Assembly: GCA_020631735.1 (NCBI GenBank)
Contig: CM036168.1
Span: 96,700,932 to 96,764,931, forward strand
DNA: 64,000 nucleotides
From: Saccharum officinarum
Lineage: Eukaryota > Streptophyta > Magnoliopsida > Poales > Poaceae
Direction: 5' to 3'
The notes below the pieces were generated by a model. The model did no database searches, was not told the DNA's origin, and worked only from the letters and a program-made list of their open reading frames with translations. The position numbers were made by a program, and so were the translations under genes. How positions within the stretch are numbered: position 1 is the first letter of the stretch; each line of letters begins with the position of its first letter. Shown here piece by piece: positions 22,613 through 34,066 of this stretch.

Positions 22613-22785
22613 GCCCGACCAAATGTACAGCACGTCCGGGCGGAACAGTGTAGGTCTTGGCTCCAACAGCACGGCCGGGCGATGCAGGGCTCGGCTCCAT
22701 CTCCGGCCCAGCCTTCGGCATGACCTCCGTTTTGCTCCGTTAGAAACCGACCTATCTTGCAGTGAATTTTGAGCAACTACAACAT
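22611..22785 (-). repeat. Reverse-oriented partial copia LTR
   Basis: Read on the minus strand it starts TGTTGTAGTTGCTCAAA, then AATTCACTGCAAGATAGG and CCGAAGGCTGGGCCGGAG, matching the start of the LTR at 17786. Only the first half of the LTR is present and it abuts the dispersed repeat. It is a truncated relative of the Tork-like element. Confidence 0.65.
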
Positions 22786-22984
22786 CCCCGCTTGGCCGTG
22801 CTGCACGCCGCCGACCACCGTGAGGGACCACGACACTTCCCCCCAGCGGCAGCCGCCCAGCATATCTTGGCCACGGAAGAGGCGGAGGATGAGGGACTGC
22901 CAAGGGAGCAGGCGGCGGCGTCCGTGGCGGACTCCATCTCCCTCAGCGCGGATCTGAGTTGTTGATGTTGGGCTCTCTGCGCAG

Positions 22985-23150
22985 ATGTCGTTGGCGGAGT
23001 CGAAGGCGGCGGCGGTCCCAGAGTCTGTGCTGCTCGGGCAAGGTAAGTTCGGCACTACGTACGGACGTACCTTTGCGTCGAGCAGGCCAACGGCAAGGAG
23101 TTCGCGTGCAAGTCCATCCTTATCCCCGAGACCCACTCCTTCCCCAAGCC
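22985..23150 (+). pseudogene. CDPK-like protein kinase N-lobe fragment
   Basis: The frame from 22985 reads ...VLLGQGKFGTTY, a kinase glycine loop. After a frameshift in a short duplicated stretch (ACTACGTACGG/ACGTACC) the next frame continues YLCVEQANGKEFACKSI, the beta2-beta3 region with the VAIK-type lysine. This pairing is characteristic of plant calcium-dependent protein kinases. Nothing of the C-lobe or EF hands follows, so it is a gene fragment. It lies on the same strand and about 1 kb upstream of the AP180 fragment. Confidence 0.6.
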
Positions 23151-24028
23151 AGGAGAGAATTTAAGGAACCACTCAATTCTTGCTATTCGTTAATAAATTG
23201 GATTTCTAATTTTCTATGCTATGTGCAGATCCGAAATCAAGGCTACTTAGCTTCAATCCAGGTAATCTAATACTACCCAATTTTGTGATGTTTGAGTGGT
23301 AATTGGATCTACACCTTTCTTTTTTTTTCTATAGCTACTGCTTTCCACCCAGTAGCAGCAGTCGTAGGTCAAAGCACATCAGCCGGCTGATTTATAGAAC
23401 TATGGATGCTGCTGCTGCCGCTACTGATTTTATATAGCTATATAAGTGCTTGTCTCAGATTCACAGAAATCAGCTACTGATCCACATAGGACTAATGGAC
23501 ATGGTGCTTGTTACAAAATAGTTATATGATAGGATCCTTTGCAATGCTCTTTTTCTTGTATAAGTTGGTGATTTTCACCTTGTAAAGGAAGGGACATGCT
23601 ATTTTCTTTTATGAAAAGTAATACCTGCAAACTTATGTTTTTTTTGCCCCTTATGCAACTCGGCATTGATACTATCCGAGTGCTTCTGCAAAAGGTATTT
23701 CTTCATTTGCTGATGAGCTCCTTCCTGTGTTGGAGGGACTAGAGCATTTGAAATAGGTAAAGCTCATATATGTACTATATTAGTATATACTAGGGCTTTA
23801 GGAGGCTGCCATGGTGTTCTCACTCTGCTTTCGTACTCTTGGCACCTAGAAATTAGGCGTGTAATGCTGGGATATGTTGTATTAACAACAAATCAAATTA
23901 TATGCAGTTGCTTCAATAACTCCGACGAGCTCACTGCAATTGGTCACCGCCGTCGCCACTACAAGACGATTAGCGAGTGGTTGAAGTGGAGAAGGAAGCA
24001 CAGGCAGCGCATACTCCATTGATCTATT

Positions 24029-25334
24029 GTGTGACATTGAAGCTGAGCGTTTATCAAAGCAAGGTCAAGGACCTGAAAAGGTTTGGACTCTGACATGCTC
24101 ATCCACTATTTTTATTTAATTTTATTACCACTTTTACCAAAGCTGTGTGGTGTTATCCATTATTCGTAGCTATATTACTTGCTGATGATACTTCAGCATG
24201 TAATTAAACTTTTTTGTTTTCAGGGAGACCACAGTAGAACTAGGGAATTGAATTCTCAGGACTTGCTGGAGCAATTGCCAGCACTGTAGCAATTATTATA
24301 TCGACTTATTGGCTGTCGGATGATTCTCTCTTATCCTTGCAACAAATAAGTTGGATTAGTGAAAGAAATCGATTTTTAAACATATTTAGGTTTTTGGTCG
24401 GTATTTTTCTTTTTTAACTAAGCCAACATGGCACTGTTTTTCCTTTTGTATTAAGGCAGAAGGAGCTGCAAATAACAATTATCTGGTGCAATATGCTCTA
24501 GCTCAGGTAAGCTCTGTTTTTTCTGTCATTTTTTTGCTTCAACTTCTACAAGGTGATCTTTATATTTAGTTTAATGAGCCAACTGGTCATTTGTGAATCC
24601 GTCTGGCTATGTCTTGCACTTTATGACCTATTCAATGTATAATAGAGCAGTTCAATTCCTTCTATGTAACAGTTTATTCTTAGATCTGGGGCATCTTACG
24701 CAATTTGAGTGAATCTTGCTTCTGTACAGGTTCTTAAGGAAAGCTTCAAAATTTATTGTGCAATAAATGATGGAATTATCAACCTTGTTGACAATATATA
24801 TTAATCTTCAAAGAAGTAGGGATTTGTCTATGTTGCACTGAACTATTTCTACTTATGCTTCTTGTTTCCTGTTGGCTGTCAAACAACTGTGCAGTTCTTT
24901 GAGATGCCAAAGCATGAAGCACTAAAAGCCCTTCACATTTACAGGAGGGCTGGCCAGCAGGTAACTGTCCTACACGGTAGTAATGTGCAATGTATCTTAA
25001 CTTGAAGAAGACCTGGATGTAACAATTATGTGTGCTTAGAAGCTTAGCTGCTATTTTTTACCCATCAACATCTTTGATGCTTCAGGCTGGAAACATGTCT
25101 GACTTCTATGAAAGTTGTCGGGGTTTAGACCTTGCAGGAAATTTCCAGTTTCCCACTTTGAGGGAGGTGAGGTCATTTGTTTCAGTGTTCGCCATGTAAA
25201 TTTTTACTATGTAAGAGTATGACCAGATACTCAGATTTGATTTATTTTATTTTCAGCCACCACAAACATTCCTTTCAACCATGGAGGAGTATGTGAAGGA
25301 GGCTCCACGTATGATGCCAGTTATAGAGCCACTG
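24029..25334 (+). pseudogene. ANTH-domain clathrin assembly protein (AP180-like) fragment
   Basis: Seven exon-like blocks in the right order for a plant ANTH/AP180 protein: about 24029-24080 (DIEAERLSKQGQGPEK), 24224-24319 (SRTRELNSQDLLEQLPAL, stop, QLLYRLIGC), 24456-24506 (AEGAANNNYLVQYALAQ), 24730-24794 (VLKESFKIYCAINDGI), 24895-24960 (FFEMPKHEALKALHIYRRA), 25086-25166 (SDFYESCRGLDLAGNFQF), 25257-25334 (PPQTFLSTMEEYVKEAP). AP180 proteins bind PIP2 membranes and recruit clathrin. Most splice sites survive, but TAG at 24287-24289 replaces a Gln codon, and the donors after 24319 and about 24794 are lost. Both the start of the ANTH domain and the C-terminal half are absent. Retained introns mean this is genomic, not a retrocopy. 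Confidence 0.8.
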
Positions 25335-27731
25335 GTTAGTTCCTGGGTTCTAATAAACCATTTGGATTTTTGCATGACACCTTTACATTTTATAACAAGT
25401 AACAAGTAGGAGCCTCGACAATGGTATTTGTGTGATACTTCCTGTGCCTTGCATGTTAAATAGCATATCACAACCAGTGCAAAGCTAGAGCAAATTAGAG
25501 GGGGGTGTTCTTTCCTTGAGGGTGCATATACATGTTCCACGGGGGTTGCATGTGTCATGTGGGGGCGCCAATGTCAAAGGCGCTCCAGCCAGGGCAGTCT
25601 CCAAGGGGGCACCAGCTGTAGTTAATGACAATTAGTAGTCTGGGGAAAGGATAGAATTAATGAGAGATTAAGGATGATTAATGGGGAGAGAACCAAGGAG
25701 CTTGTGGTTGGCACCTAGGGGCTGGGCAGTCCTATATATACCCTGTAATCAGCTTATGAGAAGGCAATCAAGAAACAAGTTATTTCCTAATCTACCTCTG
25801 CTGCTCTTAATCTCATCCCCTTCAACATAGGGCGTCCAGGGGAAATAACCTTACGAAATTGACACTGTCACCGCTACATTGTTCATTTATGTTTCCGAGT
25901 GCACGGCGCACCTGCTTACCCTTAGCTAGACATGAACATAGTGTTTTTGTTGTGCTTGATTTCTTCTTTCAGTAGAGATTTCATCGTGTGGTAATATGTG
26001 CACAATGTGAAGTATAATTTTCTGATAAACAACTGGAATTTCTTATTTCCTAACACTCAGTGAAAATAGTTCAACACTATTCAGAAATCTGTGTTACAGT
26101 TATAAATTACTATGGATCTCCATTTCAAAACATTCCACGATTGCATTTCCACGTCACATGCATTTGTCATGCAACATATGTATTTAAACTAAGAGTGCAC
26201 CTGAGACGTTTCTTACTTTGAAATTTTGTAAGATTCAGATATCATAGTTCTGAATTTTTAGTGTCCTAAGTTGATTGCTGGTAGCCTGGTACCAGCGACA
26301 ATCTGTTCACCAACAGCTGAACTGATTAAATGTAGTCCGGAGCAGCCGCTGGAGTTCGTCGACGAAATCACCGGAGAGCCCCTGTCCCTGCGTCGCCGGT
26401 GAGGACGTGCCTGGCTCCTCAACTTCCTGGTTAGAGTCGTTTCTGGACTTCGTCGACGACATCACCGAAGAGCTGAATCCCTGCCTCGTCGGCGAGGATG
26501 TGCCTAGCAATCAGGCATCGACGCTCATGGTGCTTGCTCGCCGCCCATCCCAGGAGCTGCTCAATATTTTTATTCCAATTTCAGTTTGCAGTAGTTTTGT
26601 GCTACATCTTGTTTTTGAAGTGATGCATAGACGGGTTAGATATGCGACAAATTATTTTAGATACTTTTTTGTCAAATGGTTCTATCTGTATGTAACTATG
26701 TCTATGTAATATTTGAGTATTTGTGCACAAGTTAATCTCAAGAAGGCTGTGATGCTATATATATAGACACTGAGCATTGAAAATTTGGATAGCAGGCTGT
26801 CATCTAATCAGTGTCCTTTTTATCAGGTGTATTTTTAGTTGTATGCATGTCTCCTTGGGTGGCTTGTGGCTAGAACCAATTTACTTTCGAGAAGGGCATA
26901 TGTGTCATCTATATACCTTTATTTAAACAAATATATACCTTGTACATATGAATAACTGCAAAGTTGAATTGATACTTTTTGTTCAGCATGATTTGTGGAC
27001 TCATACACGATGAGTGTTGTGGTTTTGCGTTTGTTTGTGGGTGCTGACGTGGCACGGCCTGAGTGGGGCCACGCATAGGGGGCCACCTGGAGCTGCTGAC
27101 GTCGGGCGAGGGGCGGGGTAGCTGTGGCGCCACACATCGTCGGGGGCTCGGCCGAGGCGGCGCGAGACGAGCTATAGCAGCATAGGGTGTCCGCCGTCAT
27201 TTTAGTCTTTCAAGAAACTTATGGTCAGTTTTTTTAAAAAGAACTTTAAAGGTTGTACAATGTATATTTCTCGTCATATATGTTGTTGTATTGTAATTAG
27301 CGGAGTTGCAATGTAATTGTTGAAAAATGTTTATACGGTGAGTATAACGTACTTTGTTTTAAGGTTTTGTGATAGATTTTTCAAGACATGCAGTATTACC
27401 TATGTGACAGGCACTAATGTTTATAAATATACTCGAACATGTGTACAAGATGGTATGGAGATGCGGTGGAACTTATTCGTGGTTTTATTAGCGCACGAAA
27501 GAAATGAATATCAGAGATTGCTTCCTGCCGATATAAAACATTATTTTAGCCGCATCAAGAAAGGTCTATAAAGTAAAGTTTGTGAGCCTGCGATGCCACG
27601 CTCTCCGTGACTATGTTAATTTTACGAACTTCACCTTTTGGATTAAATGTCACTTTAACGTCGATATTTAATTTCACAGTATGATTATCTTATCGTGTGG
27701 TCCATGTGTTTTAGTATAAAAGTTTAGCTGT
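25335..27731. other. Unassigned sequence between the AP180 fragment and a Helitron-like end
   Basis: No gene recognised. It contains an imperfect direct duplication of about 55 bases, 26348-26406 and 26448-26503, each reading GTCGACGA.ATCACCG.AGAG and ending GA.GTGCCT. Small open frames here (26407-26709, 27317-27571) show no family features. Confidence 0.4.
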
Positions 27732-27766
27732 CCCGTAGCAATGTATGGGCACGCTACCCAGTCTAG
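27732..27766 (+). mobile_element. Helitron-like 3' terminus
   Basis: CCCGTAGCAATGTATGGG (27732-27749) can form a short hairpin with one mismatch. About 13 bases later comes CTAG (27763-27766), followed by T. A hairpin closely followed by CTRR is the 3' hallmark of Helitrons, and grass Helitrons often end in very similar sequence. The matching 5' end (TC after A) was not found. If real, the element may include the CDPK and AP180 fragments upstream. Confidence 0.5.
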
Positions 27767-28749
27767 TACAAATTAAGAGGCTGCAAAACTTAGAAATGCT
27801 ACCAAAATAGTAGCAAAATCTTGGTATCTAACACGCACCAGAAAAGAAACCGCTGTCTGTAACATCATTTGTCAAAATCACTAGGGACCCATCTATTTCT
27901 TCTACCAATCAGCACTGTGCATACAGTTGGAAGAAGAAAAAGGCATTTTTTTCAAAACACGCCCTGAAGGCATCCTGCATTCACAAAGGAACCAAAAGGC
28001 ATTGACATAGTACGAGATTCGGTAATTGATGTGATGTGATTGATCGGAAGCAGCTGGCTAATAACATCGTTTTGGAAAATCAGTGGGAATCTGTCTGGCT
28101 TTCTTCCCCATCATGTGAGTTGAGTGCAGATGCATCCAAAATACGAAAAGGGCGTGACCGAAAATACTGGAGCCACATGATTCAAACTTGAATANNNNNN
28201 NNNNNNNNNNNNNNNNNNNNNNNNNNNNNNNNNNNNNNNNNNNNNNNNNNNNNNNNNNNNNNNNNNNNNNNNNNNNNNNNNNNNNNNNNNNNNNTGATTT
28301 GAACCGCAGCTATCCTCCTGATAAAATATGTGCAAATAGCAGCTGATGACAGCACCTGCTGCTTTTAAGCAGCAGCGAACGAGCCTTTGTTTCCTAGAAT
28401 ATCATTATTTTCTTGAGCATATAAATCTATAACCTAATATATAAACTCTTTCCTTATTATTATATATATAAAGTTCTTTAAAAATAACTGTTTTATCATA
28501 ATTCTTTTATAGGAACCGAAGAATGTTCAGATTCAGCCTACCCAGCCCATCTAGCATACCAACCACTTTTTAAAAAGAGTTATCTCAGCTTCTATATAAA
28601 ATCGGTTAAAAAATCATACAAACCGGGAGATAGCAGCTAACAGTGCTAAATAAAAGGAGCTTCCAGCTCCAACCAACACCAAACAAAAGAGCTATGCCAA
28701 TTACAGCACGAAGATATCAAAACTTGACTCCTTCATAGGCTCCATGCTC
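27767..28749. other. Intergenic sequence containing the assembly gap
   Basis: No gene or repeat recognised apart from the N run at 28195-28294. AT-rich from about 28400 on. Confidence 0.4.
28195..28294. other. Assembly gap (100 N)
   Basis: Exactly 100 N. A run of exactly 100 is the conventional placeholder for a gap of unknown size, so distances across it are not reliable. Confidence 0.98.
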
Positions 28750-29270
28750 ATCCAATCAATTAAGCAGCGAACCGTTTTCTTAGACTTTGTCTTCCTCCTT
28801 GAGTAACTTTATCCATATACACGACAAGTTGATACTCAGCATGATTACAAGAATCACAACACCAGGGGTATTGGGAAATTTCTTCTCAATCTTCAATTCG
28901 CCATTGTGTTATGGTTCCTCTATATTGCCCATATTAGACATGCAAAAAAGAAGAAACACACTCTTTGAAGAACTCCAAGCCTCCTTGGCAACCTGTTTGA
29001 GAGAAAGTCATGTGTTGATGTTGGGAATCTATCCCATCCATAGGCCTCTCGAATGCAATGCCATAAAATTGACATGCAACACTCAAAAAAAATGTGACTC
29101 AAGAAGTTTAAGTATATATTGTATATGCAACAATTGGGGATCACTTTTCCTCATGGAAGTGGCACATTGTAGCTTATTACGAAAGGCTTGGTACAAGAAG
29201 ATGTTGATTTCCAAAGGGAGCTTACTTTTCCAAATAAGCCTGCCAGATTGACTATGCCCCGTTGGTTCAA
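28750..29270 (-). pseudogene. LINE ORF2 C-terminal region (zf-RVT), decayed
   Basis: The minus strand in shifting frames encodes pieces typical of the end of plant L1-like ORF2: KMDKVVWTLDMSKIFSTKS (continuing to about 29340), INIFLYQAF, then the zinc-binding segment HIFFECCMSILWHCIREAYG, WDRFPTS and RRLGVLQRVCFFFFACLIWAI. Stops and frameshifts are frequent. This is the 3' part of the LINE whose RT lies at about 32110-32800. Confidence 0.7.
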
Positions 29271-29602
29271 ACAGTAATGCGTGGACTTAGTTGAGAAAAT
29301 TTTAGACATGTCCAGAGTCCAAACCACTTTATCCATTTTGGTTTTATCTATTCCGTCTCAAAAAAGAGTTTTTGTAACTCGTTCGATTACACAACCAGCT
29401 CCCCAAACAAACTTCTCCTAAGGGAATTTTCCACTCTCCATATGCTCAACACGTAATATTGCACTAGTGCCTCCGGATTCCCACGTATTATTTCAAAAAA
29501 TTTGTAGAATTGAATTTTGAGAGGTACCCCTTTGATATTGGCATCATTTCAAAATCTTGCTTTGTTCACTTTGTGTACTCTATGGATTCAACACCCCATT
29601 TA

Positions 29603-29739
29603 GGCTTTGTTTTGATGCGTATGTATTCATCTCAATCCACATTTGTTGAAGTGTATTGGAGTGAAACTAAACTAAGTTTCATACCATTATATTCCAACCC
29701 ATATGGATTGAAGTGAAAATACATGCATCCAAACAAGCC
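29603..29739 (+). mobile_element. Tourist-like MITE (137 bp) inside the LINE
   Basis: Starts GGCTTTGTTTTGATGC and ends GCATCCAAACAAGCC, an imperfect inverted repeat. TTA flanks both ends (29600-29602 and 29740-29742), the duplication typical of PIF/Harbinger-type Tourist MITEs. It interrupts the LINE reading between a VKHLFK-like segment and the zf-RVT region. Confidence 0.85.
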
Positions 29740-29828
29740 TTAAACAAATGTTTAACATTTGCGTCCTTTTTTCAAAATTGTAAAGATCCCTTATGGTTGG
29801 AGCCAAAGAAATTGCCTCCTAGCATATA

Positions 29829-29972
29829 CTCCATCTATTCCAAATTATAAGTCAATTTGACTTTTTTGGTACATCGAATTTGTTATGTATGTAGACCAAT
29901 GTTATACCTAGATACATAGCAAATTCGATGTATTAAAAAGTCAAAGCCACTTATAATTTAGAATGGAGAGAG
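29829..29972 (+). mobile_element. Stowaway-like MITE (144 bp) inside the LINE
   Basis: CTCCATCTATTCCAAATTAT at the left and ATAATTTAGAATGGAGAGAG at the right form terminal inverted repeats. TA dinucleotides flank both ends, the Tc1/mariner target. Internal arms AAGTCAATTTGACTTTTTTGG and its complement-like partner make a long hairpin. Confidence 0.85.
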
Positions 29973-29999
29973 TATTTAGCTTTCAATACTATTTATATA

Positions 30000-32175
30000 T
30001 CTATACCTAATAATAAAGAGGTAAAATTTCAGGCTCTTTTTTTCGTCCATCCATTCTTTTCGTCCACCCTCCTAACTACCGGTAGTTTCTTCCGTCTAGG
30101 CTTATATGATCCGTGCTCATAGAGTTACAATAGCTCTTGTCTAGCGTGATACGGAGTCCGATACCAAAACGTATTCTTAACGTAACCTAGATACCTACGA
30201 ATCCTAATAATCCAAATATATCTTAATATGAAATAGGAATTTTAAACCAAATAGAAAAGGATAAGAGTAGGAATCTGTTTCTAATATTAAACCACAACGA
30301 GTAGATTTTTTTCCTATTTTTACCTGGAATCTTGAGACTATATGCGTCAGGAAGAAGGGCTCCTGGCTGTTCATAAATTTTTCTGATTTGAGTTTGAGTC
30401 CTTGTCGGTCACCTATGTTTTCCGATTTCCTTTTCCTAATCAGATTTTTTCAATTTCTTTCTCTCTTTTTCTCTGGTTCCATTTACGTTTAATTATGTTT
30501 TTATTTTTCCATTCTGTTTTTGTTTATTTTTTACATCACATTCAACTAAGCGTCGTGTGTTTTCATTCTATTATTTTTACTTTTCATGTGTCAACTAAAT
30601 GTGAATGTGAAAACAGAAACAAGAAAACAACATAATATATTGAACGTTCGTGCATGCTGCACGTTCTGTGGCTTTTTTTCTTCTTTTTCTATTAGATGGA
30701 TCTCAATTATCTCCTATACATGTATTACATGAATGTTTAAACTCTCAGCCCTTACTTAACAAATTATTCTGATTAGTAACAAAATTTATTACCATTGAAA
30801 TCTAGATCAACCAATGTCCAACTAATTAAAATGTGAACCAAAATCTTGAATATCTCCCATTCTTTCTTGTAAATACCAAATAAATAATAAATATATACAC
30901 GAGTCTTTGAATCTTGGCCTTAATAAATCATTTTGATTAGTAACAACACCTATTACTATTGAACCTGGATCAACCAATGTCGTGAACCGAAAACTTGAGT
31001 ACTTTATTTATCATTCAATCTTTAAAATAAATGTATCTTCAAATTATGTGCATATATTAATACAATCTTTGACGAAGGAGTTACCAAAACCCTAGAATTA
31101 ACTCTATGATACTACGACTAACCCTACGACTGACTCTCTTAATCAACCAGGGGCTCGGGGGGCTACACCCGACTTGAGCGCTCATGCGCGCACTCCGGAT
31201 TATCAAAGAAGCCCGATGGGCATAAGACGACCCACTTTCAGAGAAAGGCCTTGGCACTCGAAGGATAAGCCAATTGCATGAATCTACGGCCAACTCATCC
31301 ACACCCGGGGGCTCAGCTAGGCCCACGAGGGTTCTTGACAGTGGAAGGCGGAAGTCGACCAAGGAGAGTTGTGGATGCCCTCGCGTTGCTCGGGCTAGGC
31401 TTCCTACCCTGACCGACATGAGGAATATTATTCCCCCTAGAATTTGACAAATGCTATGAATCTCACACGCGAGCAGAGTTGTAGGGCGACAGGCCCTGCC
31501 GGGCTTTGTCCCCTCACCCTCGTGAGACCGTGTCGGCCACTCCCAACTTAGGATCACACTCGGGATGTGATGCAAGGCGACAAGGATGGACGCGCGGACA
31601 CTGCAAGGACATGCCTAGTCCTGCTGGTCAGCCTCCATTGGCATGCAGGGCACGTCTTTGGCGTGCGTCGGATGCCAACGGGAAGGCAGATCCGAGCACA
31701 ACACAATGGCAACTCCGGTTCTGACGGTTAACTCCACACTCCAGTAGAGGATGTCAGGGACGCTTCAGGGCTGTCAGCCACAGCACCAATGAGGAACTAC
31801 GAGTGACACCACCACCAATCAAAGATCCTGACAAAAAAACCCTAGAAACCATCTAAAACATTGCTTCCTTGTACTCCTATTGCCCTCTGGTATATCTAGC
31901 TCTACCAATACATGTATAGTATGAAACTTTAAGTTATGATGTATTTATGAGTAAGTATTTCTATGACTCGCAACGGAAGAAAAAAAAATCTATCAAGACA
32001 GTATTTTAATTTATAGACTTAATAGATTAATAGGATATTGTGATTACTATTGTCAATATTAACTTATATTATAGATGTCATGGTCATCACAAAATACACT
32101 ATAGCTTTAAAAATTTTAATAGAAAGAGTAAAAGACAAATATATACGTAACATTCCCATCGGGCACTTTTGCTAG
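30000..32175 (+). mobile_element. Probable Helitron inserted in the LINE
   Basis: Begins TCTATACCTAATAATAAAGA after an A, a form common at grass Helitron 5' ends. Ends ...CCCATCGGGCACTTTTGCTAG before a T, with a small CCCATCGGG hairpin about 10 bases from the terminal CTAG. Insertion between A and T without duplication is the Helitron rule. Placing the ends here puts LINE sequence on both sides: RT at 32180 and above, downstream ORF2 parts below 29830. No Rep/helicase coding was seen, so it would be non-autonomous. Internal 31080-31880 is GC-rich and resembles gypsy LTR sequence. Confidence 0.6.
31080..31880. repeat. GC-rich block, possibly a gypsy LTR fragment
   Basis: Contains AGGGGCTCGGGGGGCTACAC and similar phrases common in grass gypsy LTRs, in an otherwise AT-rich Helitron body. 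A 164-codon frame (31081-31575, minus) is open but has no recognisable domain. No terminal structures were found. Confidence 0.35.
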
Positions 32176-32800
32176 TAATATATAAATTAGACACCGATTT
32201 ATTGTTTTGGTGTTTATGATGCCCAAACTTACTTGGCTTTACATATTGAAATCCATCTAGCCATATGATACTTAAAGGTAGCTTCAGCAAACACTCTCCC
32301 CCCACCATCCAAAAGAAATTGAACCTAATAGATCCATTTTTGTATGAGCTCTCTCTGGAAGACATGAAAAATCCATAACATGCATAGGACTGTTGAGGCA
32401 GATATTAGTCAAAATCAACTTGTCCTCGGAAGTCATGTGCTTCCCTTTTTAAGGTCCAGCCTCGAAAATGCCACCACACCTGAATTTTTTTTTGGGTAAA
32501 TACCACAGAATCTTTATAAAAAATCGGAATACCTAGGTACTTCTTGGGCAATCCCCTTAACTTGCACTTAAGCACATTTGCTTTCCTCTCCCTTTCTTCA
32601 TGGTTATATCCAAAGATGATCACCTTACTCTTATGAAAGTTATTTTCAAACCTGATAGCACTCAAAACAATATAAGAATACTTCGTTCTCAATATAAGAG
32701 TGTTTTGAGATTTGTAACACTCCCAAAACACCGAACCAGCTATTAGGCAACAAAAGAGTAATTTAATGGCAACTATCACTCGATTTTTGTCCCTTAAATA
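32110..32800 (-). pseudogene. LINE reverse transcriptase fragment
   Basis: The minus strand encodes NFHKSKVIIFGYNHEE, then LRGLPKKYLGIPIFYKD, the conserved palm/thumb region of plant L1-like RT (FHKSE...F, LPFKYLGIPI). Near the Helitron boundary, in another frame, it encodes SLGIINTKTINRCLI, equivalent to the GLGVxNTKxMNxxL motif. Stops and frameshifts show decay. It continues at 29830 and below, past the Helitron. Confidence 0.75.
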
Positions 32801-33456
32801 TAAATGGAGAGCCTAGATCAAATCTCTACCCTCTTTGTCCATCTTATATTCTTGTTCTCCGTCCGTGCGCCTAAACCTGACCCTAACGCGACCCTGACGG
32901 TCTGCTGGCCCTCGCCACCTCTACCTCCTGCCTGACTTCGGTGGTTCCCCGTCGCCATCCACCATGGGCTAGTCCCAAAATCCACCATATGTGCCTCCTC
33001 CTTGCCGTCTTCTTTATCACTGACAGTGTTCTCTCCTCGCCACAGCCTCCCGCTCGGCTTCAGCAGTGCGCCGCGGCCTACAACTTCCACCACATTGATC
33101 TGATAGAGATCGTCAGGCTATCTCCGTCACACCCCCACCCTTGCACGCAACCGCCTTCCCCCACCGCCCGGCTGACGGTGCCAACCTGCCACCACTATCG
33201 AGCTAGCTTTCTCCCCAAGTAGTCCTTCTACGCCCGCTAGATTTAGGTAAGCCTCCTATTCTCAAACTGTAGCCATAATTTTGCTGGAGTTACGTGGCAT
33301 TTTTACCTCGGGCAGAAAAATTCCAGGAAGAGGCCCCAAGTCGCTCTGAGGGTTTCTTTTTTAGAAGAATCTAAATCACTGTGAGTAATATTTATAGCTT
33401 TACTAAAAAACCACCGAACCAGCCCAATTTAACTTTGCTCGGACTACGGGCCCAGT
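32801..33456. other. Intergenic sequence upstream of SDH5
   Basis: No gene recognised. 32820-33230 is C-rich and could be an old coding or 5'UTR remnant, but no family could be named. Confidence 0.35.
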
Positions 33457-34066
33457 CAGGGTTTTTTTACCGACCGGTCACCCCAAACCGCCGGCCTCCG
33501 GTTCCGGTTTACCGGTCCGGTTTATCGGTAACCGGTCGGTAACCGGTCGAATTTGAATTTGAATTCAAACGCGCCTTCGGTTCGGTTTGTCACCGGTTTA
33601 CCGGGCGGTTTGGAGTGGTAACCGCTCGGTTTGAGCGGTTTACCGCTCGGTTTGAGTTTGGAATTTTCTTTTCTTTTTTTTTCAAACTTCTATACGTATA
33701 AATAAATACTAAACGAACTCGAATTTGAAAAAAAATTACATCATTGGCTTCTATAAATCATGAACTATTTTTAGGAATTTTTTCAGCATTTTTTTGTTTT
33801 TTTTTTCAAATTTTAAATTTGAATTTGGGGGCCTTAACGGGGCAGGACCGGGATTTTTTTTCTTTTTTTTCAAACTTCTATACGTATAAATAAATACTAA
33901 ACGAACTCAAATTTGAAAAAATTTTACACCATTGGCTTCTATAAATCATGAACTATTTTTAGAAATTTTTTCAGCATTTTTTTCAAATTTTAAATTTGAA
34001 TTTGGGGAATACCTAGGCCGGTAACCGCGGTAAACCGCGGTTTACCGAGCGGTTTTTTTAACCCTG
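33457..34066 (+). mobile_element. 610-bp non-autonomous hAT element upstream of SDH5
   Basis: Ends CAGGGTTTTTTTACCG and CGGTTTTTTTAACCCTG, imperfect terminal inverted repeats with the CAGGGTT start typical of hAT elements. An exact 8-bp duplication GGCCCAGT flanks it (33449-33456 and 34067-34074). The interior holds two copies of a unit of about 150-170 bases (about 33668-33825 and 33868-34003) sharing CTTCTATACGTATAAATAAA. Subterminal regions are rich in CCGGTTTACCGG motifs. No transposase frame. Its right end is about 145 bases before the SDH5 start codon. Confidence 0.92.

Noticed and set aside
31081..31575. 164-codon minus-strand frame
   Set aside because: Lies in a gypsy-LTR-like block; no domain and no start context.
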